Of a stretch of DNA of 64,000 nucleotides, positions 20,177 through 30,488 are shown in pieces. Below the pieces are notes generated by a model, which searched no databases, was not told the DNA's origin, and saw only the letters and a list, made by a program, of their open reading frames with translations. The stretch is from Lodderomyces elongisporus (lineage: Eukaryota; Ascomycota; Pichiomycetes; Serinales; Debaryomycetaceae). How positions within the stretch are numbered: the stretch's first letter is position 1; each line of letters begins with the position of its first letter. Both the position numbers and the translations under genes were made by a program. The stretch is taken from assembly GCF_030384665.1 (NCBI RefSeq), contig NC_083675.1, positions 1,236,001-1,300,000 on the forward strand, written 5' to 3'.

Positions 20177-21577
20177 TTATTCCAAAAGCAACATCTTTCT
20201 TGGGTCTTCAATCAATTCCTTAATTGTCTTTAAGAAAGTCACGGCTTCTCTACCATCCAAGACTCTGTGGTCATAAGTCAAGGCCAAGTACATCATTGGT
20301 CTTGAAACAATTTGTCCGTTAACAGTGACTGGTCTTTCTTTGACACCGTGCAATCCCAACACAGCGGTTTGTGGCATGTTGATGATTGGTGTACCGTAAA
20401 GGGAACCAAACACACCACCGTTAGAGATGGTGAATGTACCACCAGTCATGTCTTCCAAGGTCAACTTACCGTCACGGGCCTTTTTACCCAAGTTGGCAAT
20501 TTCTTGTTCAATGCCCAAGATGGATCTTGACTCGGCGTTTCTCACAATTGGGGTGACCAAACCTTTTGGTGTAGCAACAGCAATTGAAATATCAGTGTAG
20601 TCTCTAAACACCAATGTGTCGTTGTTTTCGATTGATGCGTTAACAGCGGGAATATCTTTGGCAGCTAAGCAGGCAGCCTTGGAGAACGCACCCATGAATC
20701 CCAACTTTATACCGGTCTTGTCGAGGAATTCGTCCTTGTATAATTTTCTCATCTCCATCAAGTTGGACATGTCAACCTCGTTGAATGTGGTTAATGAGGC
20801 AGCAGTGTTTTGAGATTCCTTAAGACGCTCGGCAATTCTCAATCTCATTCTGTTCATCTTGACTCTTTCTTCGTTTCTGGAAAAGTTGGTGAATGATGGT
20901 GTTGAAGATGACTCTTTAGCTGAAGTGTCCTTCTTTGAAGAGGAAGAAGAGGCTGGTTTGCTGCTGGACTCTTCCTTTTTAAAAGGTTGAGGTTTGCTCT
21001 TTTCAGCATCTTGCTTCTTTGGCTCTGGTTTGCTTTCCTCCTTTCCTTCATCCTTCTTTGAAGATTCTTCTGGTTTTGCCTTTTCGGCGCCTTCATTACC
21101 GGCAGCTGGTGCGTCACCTTCTTCAATTTCAGCAATTTCTTGGCCAACTTCAACGGTAGCTTCAACGTCAACCAAGAAGCTCTTGATGGTACCAGAGACT
21201 GGTGAGTTGACTTCGACATCGATTTTGTCTGTTTCGATGGTGGCAATTGTTTCATCTTGTTTTACAAAGTCGCCAACTTCCTTTGTGAAAGCAGCCAAAG
21301 TACCTTCAGTGATAGACTCCGCCATATCCGGCACCTTCACCTTGGTTGATGCAAATCTTTGGAATGTGAATGGAGTATTGAAAGCATTGGTTTTAGTAGT
21401 AATGGTGGTGTTGGCTTTTAAACTTGAAGATTGGTTGTTATTGTTAATGGATGTGTAAAGTGATCTGGTCAATGATGGCGAAGCATTGGCAGTCTTCAAA
21501 GTCGTTACTGCTCTAGCCTTTAATGTGGTAGTTTTAGCACTACGCTTAATCGATGAACTTACACTTCTGGATAACAT
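20177..21577 (-). CDS. KGD2: Dihydrolipoyl transsuccinylase, E2 of 2-oxoglutarate dehydrogenase
   Basis: 466 residues. The N-terminus ([20 protein letters not shown]) is a Ser/Arg/Lys-rich mitochondrial presequence. A lipoyl domain carries the modified lysine at Lys118 in [10 protein letters not shown] Lys/Glu/Ser-rich linker (about 155-225) leads into the catalytic core, which ends with the acyltransferase motif [14 protein letters not shown], with catalytic His437 and Asp441. The enzyme transfers succinyl to CoA in the TCA cycle, in the mitochondrial matrix. As in other fungal and animal forms the E1/E3-binding domain is absent; the linker runs directly to the core. A CCAAT box on the coding strand (plus-strand ATTGG at 21864-21868) lies about 290 bp upstream, where a HAP/CBF-type factor could act. 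It is divergent from the distant RGS gene. Confidence 0.95.
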   Translation of the reverse strand: MLSRSVSSSIKRSAKTTTLKARAVTTLKTANASPSLTRSLYTSINNNNQSSSLKANTTITTKTNAFNTPFTFQRFASTKVKVPDMAESITEGTLAAFTKEVGDFVKQDETIATIETDKIDVEVNSPVSGTIKSFLVDVEATVEVGQEIAEIEEGDAPAAGNEGAEKAKPEESSKKDEGKEESKPEPKKQDAEKSKPQPFKKEESSSKPASSSSSKKDTSAKESSSTPSFTNFSRNEERVKMNRMRLRIAERLKESQNTAASLTTFNEVDMSNLMEMRKLYKDEFLDKTGIKLGFMGAFSKAACLAAKDIPAVNASIENNDTLVFRDYTDISIAVATPKGLVTPIVRNAESRSILGIEQEIANLGKKARDGKLTLEDMTGGTFTISNGGVFGSLYGTPIINMPQTAVLGLHGVKERPVTVNGQIVSRPMMYLALTYDHRVLDGREAVTFLKTIKELIEDPRKMLLLE

Positions 21578-22194
21578 GTTTGATATGTGAATAGATAGTC
21601 TTGTCTTTTTTATAAATAAAAAAATAAAGGAAATTAACTTTCTATTCCTAGTGTAGAATAGTGTGATGTTGGTGTTGGGTTTCCTTTAAAATTTAAATCT
21701 CGATGGTAATTTTCCTTTCTCTCGCTCTCTTTTTCTTTCTCTTACACACACACTCTCTCTTTTTTTTTTACTTTTTTTTTTTTTTTGTTTGGGTACTGTA
21801 AACGTAGAATAGAGAAATGTATTATACTATATGGGTGGTCACGTTTTGAACATAATTATTTTAATTGGATAGAAACTCCGGGGCATCTTTTTTTTTTTCT
21901 TTCTCTTTGTCTCTCTCTCTTTTACTATTGCTCTTTTTTTCTTTTTCTTTTTTTTTCTTTTCTTTTTCTTTACTCGCTCGCTCGCTTCTTGCTTCTATTG
22001 CTGTCGGCACTTTTTAACCCTCGTGTATAATATTCGCACTATGTGGGGAAAGGTTAAAAAAATAAAAAAAAATATAAGGTGCTTTGTATACATATATGTT
22101 TTTATGACAATTTATGAAATATGCTACCAAATGTGTGCTCGGAGTTTGAAGGAAAGAAGAAGAAGGAAGTAAAAGAGAGAGAGAAATGGAGAGG

Positions 22195-22226
<32 letters not shown>

Positions 22227-22432
22227 CATGTTGTTTATCAATGTGTTGCAAACATTGGGTATATATGCAAATTGAAAGCTTGTAGTAATTGCCACTTTTT
22301 TTTAATATGGTGTTTATTAATACTATGTTAAATTGTTGCTGCTATTTTCGAGTTGAATGCTTTGTAGATGGAAAGTGGTGGTGTTAAAGTATTAATCATT
22401 TAGTTTATTTCTATTTCCATTTTCCGAGTACC

Positions 22433-22477
22433 AAACTCCGGGATACGACTATGGAATATTGAAGGTGCTCGGAGTTT
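22433..22477. promoter_or_regulatory. Inverted pair of CGGAGTTTG motifs
   Basis: CAAACTCCG at 22432-22440 and CGGAGTTTG at 22470-22478 face each other across about 29 bp. The right copy lies in GTGCTCGGAGTTTG, a 14-mer also present at 22136-22149. The CGG core resembles a zinc-cluster (Zn2Cys6) half-site; the factor is unknown. Confidence 0.4.
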
Positions 22478-23396
22478 GTTTTTTTTTCATATATTATTTT
22501 TGGAAGCCTCTCTATAAATTTTAGGACCCTGGAATCCAGATGAAAACAAAAAAGGAAAAGAAAAGAAAAGAAAAGAAACTGAAGAGATGAAAGGCTGGAT
22601 ATTGTTTGTGTATCCAGAGACTTATTTGTATTGAAGAGGTTTGGTGATATGAATAAAATTGAATATTTTTTGCAAAGGGTGATTTTGTCATAACAATTGT
22701 TTTTATGTCTCTTTCTCTCTCTCTCTCTTTGTATATTTCTATTCCTCATTTTTCCCTCTATTTTTTTCTTTTGGTTGCAAAGTTGGCCAAAGTCATTATA
22801 TTGTAGATAATTGTTTCCCCCCCCCCCAAAATGTAAACCTTGTACTGTGCTCTAATCTTCCAGTTTATGATCTAAAGAATATAATACAGAGTATTACAAG
22901 TAAACCAAAATCAATTTCCTTTTCTTTTCTTTTCTTTTCTTTACTCTACTTTATATCTCAAATTAAGCAAAGGTCAATATTAAAAGACGGGGATAGGCTA
23001 TAGAGATTAGACAATAGAAAAAAAAACAACAACAACTACACACACATGGTCAGGTGACTCCCCTTTCAAAAAAAAATAAAAAAAGAATAAAAGGATTCTT
23101 CCTTGTAAGTGCATAGAATACGTTATCTCAATCTCTTAATCTTTTACCTCTCTCGTTCCTACCCCCTACCTAATCTTATGTATGTTGGTGTCAAAAAAAA
23201 AAAAAAGAAAAAAGAAGACAAATAATAGAAATTTCAATACTTTGTGCAATTCAATGGTTATGATCATAGTGTATACTTTGTGTGTATAAACTAACACAGA
23301 TTTGTTACTTGCTGTTGTTTGTGAGTTATGAGTAGAAAAATAGGGTGTGTGTTTGTATTGTCAATACTCGGGTTTATCAAAGTACTAGGGGTTTTA

Positions 23397-23432
23397 TAAC
23401 CATTATAACCATTGTAACCATTGTAACCATTA
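23397..23432. repeat. Four tandem 9-bp units TAACCATTR
   Basis: Four contiguous copies with A or G in the last position, followed directly by a (CTAT)n microsatellite up to about 23460. Confidence 0.9.
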
Positions 23433-24017
23433 TAGCTGTCTATCTATCTATCTATCTATCAATATAGCATATATTACACTATACTTTCTCTATTTCAACG
23501 GTTTTCCTTCATTTTTTTTTTATTTCTTTCTTTTTTCTTCCTATATAACAACAATAGGGCGTGTGTGAGAGAGAGAGACTAAACAAACAAGCAAGAGGTT
23601 AGAAGTTAGAGTAAGTACACATTTGTAGACATTGCTTCATAACTGCAGACGACTGGAAGCTAGTAGTTATCTCTTTCTCTCTCTTTTATAGATTGTGTAT
23701 TTATCAAGTTGTTGAAATTAAAAAAAAAAGGGGAAAAAAAAAGAGTGTACACACGTGGATAGTTAAAGGTTGTTTATGTCTCTTTTTAAGGTATTTATAT
23801 CAAGTCTTCCTTTTTTTTCTTTTTTTTCCATCTTCAAATTTTTTTTTTTTGGTTTTGGAAATGAGAAGCAACAAAGATTTGATAACGGATATTTAGATTG
23901 TATATGGAAATCAAGTTTTTTTTCCCCTCCCTCCCCGCCTTCATTCTCTGTTCCCCACACATTTGAAATCTGATGACTGATGGTGCTTGCTAGTAATAGA
24001 CAAAGTTAGTATGTATG

Positions 24018-24043
24018 TATGTATGTATGTACATACATACATA
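24018..24043. repeat. 26-bp palindrome from (GTAT)n meeting (ACAT)n
   Basis: A (GTAT)n run to 24030 meets an (ACAT)n run from 24031, forming a perfect dyad of 13-bp arms with no spacer (arm TATGTATGTATGT). Confidence 0.85.
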
Positions 24044-26320
24044 GATCACTAAGAGGAAAAAAAAATAACTCCAACAAAAGAAAAGAAAAGTAAAAAAAAA
24101 AGACAAAGCTGAAAAAAAGTGCGGAGTAAAAATTGAAAAGTTTTTGAAAGTCAAAAAGACAAAAAGGGTGGAGTCGATGATTAAAGGGGAAACGTTTTAT
24201 CAAACGTTTTTTACATTTTTATTTACAATTTTTATTTTTTAATCTTATAATTTGGCTTACAATTATTTATACTGAAAAAAAGATTATACTATTCTATCTC
24301 AACTCCATTATATATCTACTGATAGATGTCCTTCCCCCCTCCTCCCCACTTCTTCTCAAAGGTCAAGGGAGAAGAAGAAGAAGGTGGTGGTGGTGGTATG
24401 GTGGTTCATTTGCATATCACATATACAAACATGTAAATAGTAAGCTTTAACAATACTTTATCTTTACTTTTTTAGTTTACTTTAGTTTAGCCTAGTTTTG
24501 TGTAATATTGATACTACCTCGCATTTAAAGCTATGCAATTTTTGTTTTTTTTTTTTGGCTTTCGTTTTTTGTTTTAAATCCGAGCTTTGCAAATATCTGT
24601 TTGTGTGTATATGTGTGTGTGTGTGTTTGTAGTTCTCTAGATTTAAGAAGTATATAGTAGTAGTTGTACAACAACAACAACAACAACAACTATGTAGTAA
24701 AAGGTTTAATGAATAGTATATCTGTTTGTCTGTCTGTTTGTCTGTCTGTCTATTTTCTGCGTATCTGCACCTGGTAAATCCAAAGTTAAAAGAAAAGAAA
24801 AAGACAGATTAAGGATGAGCAGCATGTGTTGGAAATCTCGTTAAAAAAGTCCTTTTAGTTTACAAAAGTTAAAAGACTAAACAACTTCATCACTAGGTAA
24901 CAGAATTAAAGATTAAAGAATTATTCTGTTTTCTTTTAGTTTTCCTTTGTATTGTTTTGTAACTCCGTCCAAAACAGTGTCTGTATTTAGAACAAGGAAA
25001 ATAAACTCCGTTTAGCTGCGAGCTAAGAAAAGTAGAGACTACTACATCTGGCAATTACTTCTAATGCTTTATTGGATCCAATAGTTGTTATTGCACAGTA
25101 GTATTCCAACACTTTAAATTGTAGTAATAAAAAAGAGTGTGTGTGGAAAATACAAATAGTAATATATATATATGTATATAGAAAGAAAGAGAGAGAGAGA
25201 CAAGGAGAGCACCAAAAAAAAAGCGGGGGAAAAGTAAAGGGCAGATCTTGCGTAAGTCGATACTTTCCATATACTTCAAAAGTAGTATTACCAAAGTTAT
25301 AGAGGAGACAACTCTATGTAGAAAGTGTCTCAGCTTCCAGATCTACTATTACTACTACTACTACTACTAAAAAGAGAAAGAGAATAGAGTAGGAGAATAC
25401 ATCTGCAACTATTTACTTTAGTTAACTTACCAAATATAAGATGTTGATGTGATAACAAAGAACTGATCTATGTGTATACCTATAAACCATGTGTTTATTT
25501 TGTATGGTTAACTTCTCCCTCCTTTTAGTACATCTAATTCTTATGCTGCTACTGCTGGGGTGCTGGTGCTGTTGTTGCTGCTGCTGAACTCCACACTTTT
25601 TCTGTTTCTTTTTTTTTGTTACCAAACATCCACTACTGTTTAATGTCTCCTTTCAGTTAGGTGTGTTACTATACTATATGCAGTACTCCTAAAGGAAGGA
25701 GAATAAAAGGAGATAAAGATGTAGCAGCAGCAGCAGCAACTTATTGCATCATCATAACATTATAGACTCTCTGCTGCACTGTGTGTTTTTTATAGGTTTT
25801 GTGTAATCTTATTCTTTTCTTTTTTTACTTGTAATTATCTCTAACAAAAATATTAAAAATAACCAGCTGTGCATTATAACGGTTCTTACACTCTCTTCTA
25901 ACTCTTTCTTGATACAAAACAATGCATATCACACATTACACACACAACACACACAATACACAGCAGAACATACACAGTTTCTAATCTACTATTATTATTT
26001 ATTTTTGAATTATTATATATTTTTCTATATCAAGAAGACAAGACGTATGCTCTAAGCCATACTCCAGATATCTCTATAACCACCACATATTTACTTTTAT
26101 AGTCAATTCTCTTTCATATGTATATATAGGCAATGCTATTCCTCCATAAGCTACTGTATATTCTTATATATATATATATATACTTATCTACTTTTTTTTC
26201 CTAAACCATCACTACTTATCCTATCTTGTACTCTTCTTCCTTCTTGTACTCCACCCCATTAACAAATACTTCTTTTTTTTTCTTTCTTTCCTTCTGTCTG
26301 TTTGTTTTGTTTAATAAAAG

Positions 26321-27724
26321 ATGGAGAGCTCAGTACGGAATAAATCAAATACCATCAGCACTATTAATACAATAAACACGACATTTACACCAAATAGACG
26401 AATACCTAATAACTACTACACACACTACAATGACTTTAACAACCAATTGCAAACACCCAAATCAGCAACATTACCATCCTCACCCCCATCAGACTTGTTA
26501 TCACAACACCCTGCAACCACTCCAAATTTATCTCTAAGAGATATCCCTACCTTGCAAGATGTGATTATGAATACTAAATTTAAAGATCAATATGATGAAA
26601 ATAGTGAATGTGAAGATGAATATATCAACTTGCACTCATTTACCAAACACCTCACTCAGATCCACTGCCAAGAAAACCTAGAATTTATATTGGACATTGA
26701 CAAGTACTTGGTTTCACAAAATATAGAATTATGGCACGCCATATACCTGAAGTACCTCACACTGGACTCCATCGACGAGATCAACTTGCCTGCACACCTC
26801 ACTATCCAACTACACTATGCACAATTACCATCACTCGAATTGACCCACAAGTGCAGAAACTACATCAAGAATGAAATACTACAAAGCCTATACAATGAAT
26901 ATGTACGAAAAGTTTTAAAACAACTGCCAAGTATATACCAAAAAAAAGAGAGAAGAGGAACTAGCAGTGAAGGCGGAGACAAAGGAGAAGGAGGAGAACG
27001 AGCAGCAGCAGCTACTACTAATACTAGTAATACTCACTTGAGACCAATCAATTGCGTATTGCAAAATGGTATTGATAACGATTGTAATACAAACACTACT
27101 CCTTCTTCCTCCTCCTCCTTATGGTGTTGCATGCATCAACCACTGTTGCAAAGAGAATTGTGCAGAACACAACACCATATACAAACATTGAAAGAAAATG
27201 GACAAGATGTCGATCTTCGAAATATGACATTGACACCCCCACTATCACCACCACCACCACCACTCCTAATACCCCAATCATCATCATCATCATCATCACA
27301 GCAGCAGCAGCAGCAACAACAACAACAGGAAAAGGAGAGTTTACACCGTAGTAATGATGTTGATCAAGATCATGATCACCATCATCATCACCCACAGCGT
27401 CGTCAACACATACACACAGCATATATTGGATACGACTACTACTCGATCCCACAAACAGAAGAAGACCAACTCGTTTCTTCTTCAGGCTCCTCTTCAGACA
27501 ACTTGCATGCTATAGATACACAGGAAGATGAGATTATGGATATACAGCCAAAGAGAAGATCGTTTAGCTTTAAAGCCCCTCACCCAGGAAGCCAAGGAAC
27601 TACACCATCTACACTGATGTCCAGAGGCGGATCAATCACCAGCTCAATTGTTGACAATTCTGTACAATACTTTAATAACAAGATGAAAAAATTTAGAATC
27701 CGAAGAAGCAGCCAAGAAGAGTAA
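26321..27724 (+). CDS. RGS-domain protein (Rgs2-like)
   Basis: 467 residues. An RGS-like helical domain spans about residues 74-205: the opening IPTLQDVIMNTKF, the typical middle ENLEFILDIDKYL, and the closing stretch from LPSLELTHKCRNYIKNEI through LYNEYVRKVL. RGS proteins accelerate GTP hydrolysis by G-alpha subunits in pheromone or nutrient GPCR signalling (family knowledge). The protein is too short for Sst2 and lacks DEP domains, so a Rgs2-type role is more likely. The C-terminal half is low-complexity (Ser, Gln, His and Pro runs) and ends in a basic segment (KMKKFRIRRSSQEE). It begins at the first ATG, directly after a T-rich leader. It has the longest upstream region in the window. The identity as Rgs2 is an inference. 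Confidence 0.75.
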   Translation: MESSVRNKSNTISTINTINTTFTPNRRIPNNYYTHYNDFNNQLQTPKSATLPSSPPSDLLSQHPATTPNLSLRDIPTLQDVIMNTKFKDQYDENSECEDEYINLHSFTKHLTQIHCQENLEFILDIDKYLVSQNIELWHAIYLKYLTLDSIDEINLPAHLTIQLHYAQLPSLELTHKCRNYIKNEILQSLYNEYVRKVLKQLPSIYQKKERRGTSSEGGDKGEGGERAAAATTNTSNTHLRPINCVLQNGIDNDCNTNTTPSSSSSLWCCMHQPLLQRELCRTQHHIQTLKENGQDVDLRNMTLTPPLSPPPPPLLIPQSSSSSSSQQQQQQQQQQEKESLHRSNDVDQDHDHHHHHPQRRQHIHTAYIGYDYYSIPQTEEDQLVSSSGSSSDNLHAIDTQEDEIMDIQPKRRSFSFKAPHPGSQGTTPSTLMSRGGSITSSIVDNSVQYFNNKMKKFRIRRSSQEE

Positions 27725-30488
27725 AAACAAAGACGCAAATGGAAGCGTAAGGGTGATACAAAAAACCTTGAAACTAAAGTACATATGAAATGATTTGTTA
27801 TGCTTTGTTATACTTTGCTATGCTCTGTTTTGCTTTGTTATACTTTATTATGCTGCAAATGGGTTGGCTAAACAGTTCTAGAAGGACAACATAGAGACAA
27901 AAAAACAACAAAACTAAATGGAAAATTGAAAGGAGTAAAAGAATGAGAGAGACCAGCACATTTGGATTACACTATGTTCTCAACTATACTCCTATTCATT
28001 TTCATTTCGACTCTTCTCTTCTCTTCTATTCTATTCTATTTCACTTCATTTCATTGATTTCTTCTATTTCTTTTTTTTTTGGTTTTTCCTTTTTTATTTT
28101 TTATATAAATATGTATGGGCTAAGGTTAATTTTATAGAGCGTTTCAATATTGCAAATGAACCAATATTTTATGTCTGTTTTCTTTTCCCTCGTCCACAGT
28201 AAAAGTAATAACTAATAACACCACTGTAGCAAGTTATACAAATATAGGCAGTGCATTGGTGGTGGCTATGTGTTCTTATTGTTGTTTCTTTATGATAAGC
28301 AAATTGTGTATTCAAATGCATTGTCAAGCAAGGTGTAAAGTAAAAATTATCTATATAAAGACTATTTACATACACACACACACACATTCTCTCTTTCTGC
28401 ATCTATAGCAATTTACTCATTACTTTCCCATAAACACATCCATTTCTCAATGAATGAGTTGAGCACATTGTTGAAAGGAGAGAGTAAGAAGAGGGGAGAG
28501 TAAGCTGAGGATAATAAGCAACAACAAAAAAAATAATAATAATAATAGCTTTAGATTGCCATATAGTTTGATTAGTTGCATGACATTGACATATTATTTC
28601 CAGACTCCTCATCAACACTACTACAACAACAACACCAACAACAGCAGAAGACACTTTACATTTTTGTAATCACGAGAAAAGCGGGGGTCAAAAAATCAAA
28701 TAAATAAAAAAATAATGAAACCGAACAGAAAACACACTTTTTACTTCTTGCTGAGTCCAAATAATCTCCCCCCTCCCCCACCCAAAAGAAAAGTAAAAGA
28801 AACTTGAACAAAGAAGAATTCAAAAGCCAACTACAAGTTAAAGAATGGGCCAAAAAAAAAGAAAACGTTTTTTCGTTCCTTTCTTTTTTTTTAATTGATT
28901 TTGTTCAACAATTCAAAAAAAGAAAAAAAAAGACAATAAAGAGATGGTGTGGAGAGATGAGTTCAAGTGTTGATAAGCAAAAAAAAAAAGTGGAGAATGA
29001 AAAAGGAAATGAACCTTTTCAGTGAATGATGATCTCCACCTTCTTGATCTTCTTTATCAACTAACTAACTTCTTGTCTATCTATTTCTTTATTTCTAATT
29101 GCTCAAGAACAATAAAACCTATTGGTGAGTATCATCAAATCATTTCCTATTGTATCTCTCTATCTCTACCTCCATCTCAATCTAGACAGTAAAACACACA
29201 ATAAAAAAAAAAAAAAATAAGGAGATATTCTGCCACACCATAGCCCATCGCTCTTGATTGCTTTTTACTAGGCTATTATTATGATGACGAGATTGTTCCC
29301 TCATCTCCATTGAAAAACATGTATAAGTATAAGTATAAGTATATATATATATATAAGCATACAAGTTGGGTTCCAGCACTTTGCATCTTATTTCCCCTTT
29401 CTGCTTTTTTAAGGCCCACGAGGGTTACTGGCGATAGTATATCATTGTATTGTGGCTTAAGTCTCTCTGCATAAACCTTCTTGCTCTATCTCTTCTGGTG
29501 CTTTTGCCAGACTCTCTTTTTTTTTGTATTATGAATTTTTGTATTGTATTGTTCTCATCTTTTTTTTTTTGTGTACGTTTCAGTGTACGTGACATCACCT
29601 GTTTCTTTGCAACTTGCTTGATGTTGGTAAAACCATTATTCACGGGCTTATCATTATTTGTTTCATATTACAATTTAAACAATCCTTTCCCCTTCTTCGC
29701 CTTTTCCACCCACCCCCCCTATTTTATTGACTCGAACAATACATTTTTTTTTTTGGTTTCATTAGAGAATATATATCATAAAAGGAATAAAACACAACTC
29801 ACTTGATATTCTTTGTAGTGGAATACACGTTGAAACAAAAGTTATTGGAAATTTATGTTTATATTGAAGTATTGTTTAGTCCAGTATCAGCTGATATATA
29901 AGGTATGGCACGTGATACAGATGCGGGGTTTGAAAGGGAAAGAAAACTTGTGCAGAATTTCCTTGACCATCATCTAGATGCACAAGTCCAGTCTATTTCT
30001 TTTTCTGTTTTTTAATTTTTAATTTTTTAACTATAGTAACTTCTCTTTTCTTCTTCTCCTCACCAAATTTATTCTTCCGTCTTTCCATCTTTCCAATTTT
30101 CCATTTCCATTTCCGTTTCCATTTCCGTTTCCGATTCCGGTTCCGAGTCCGTATGTAATCTTCCGTTTAATTCAATTGTATTTTGAAAAGTAATATCACG
30201 ATGTAAAAGTTTCATCTACAATTTCTTTAATACATTTATCAATACACTCAAAACATTCTACAATTCATTTATCTGTTCTACTTTGTTCTCTCCTTCCTTT
30301 ATTTTTCATTTTTCATTATTTCCTCTTCATCAATAATAAAATTTGCTTTACACTAACCAGTAGTTTATCCTAATAAAATGTAAATATCTTTTATTTCTTC
30401 TTATCGATAAATTTAATTAATTAGTTATTTACTTACTTTCTTATTTTCCAGGGGTTTCGCACTCCACCCCCCCCCTGTTTCCCTTCTC
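27725..30488. other. 2.76 kb gap between convergent genes
   Basis: Both flanking genes end here, so this is not an obvious promoter. It holds tandem near-repeats of TTATGCTTTGTTATACTTTG at 27796-27853 (RGS gene 3' flank), (CA)n near 28370-28385, GTATAA repeats near 29325-29345, a promoter-like cluster at 29885-29914, and TTTCCR hexamer repeats at 30098-30150. No supported protein gene; a non-coding RNA or replication element is possible. Confidence 0.55.
29885..29914. promoter_or_regulatory. Promoter-like cluster: palindrome, TATATA, E-box
   Basis: TATCAGCTGATA (12-bp palindrome, 29885-29896) overlaps TATATA (29895-29900), and CACGTG follows at 29909-29914. On the minus strand the order is E-box then TATA, as expected for a leftward transcript, yet no gene starts there. 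Confidence 0.35.

Larger units (their letters stand above)
21578..26320. other. Very long (4.7 kb) intergenic region, KGD2 / RGS gene
   Basis: Divergent spacer with no supported gene. Contents include five perfect copies of the octamer CGGAGTTT or its complement (21873, 22140, 22433, 22470, 25003), CGGAGTTA in complement at 24960, four 9-bp TAACCATTR units at 23397-23432 followed by (CTAT)n, a 26-bp palindrome at 24018-24043, C11 near 22817, (CAA)n near 24670, TGTCTGTT repeats near 24720-24750, and many (GA)n, (CA)n and (TA)n runs. Small frames here are low-complexity. The length suggests an elaborate promoter, probably for the RGS gene, or an unannotated RNA. Confidence 0.6.
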
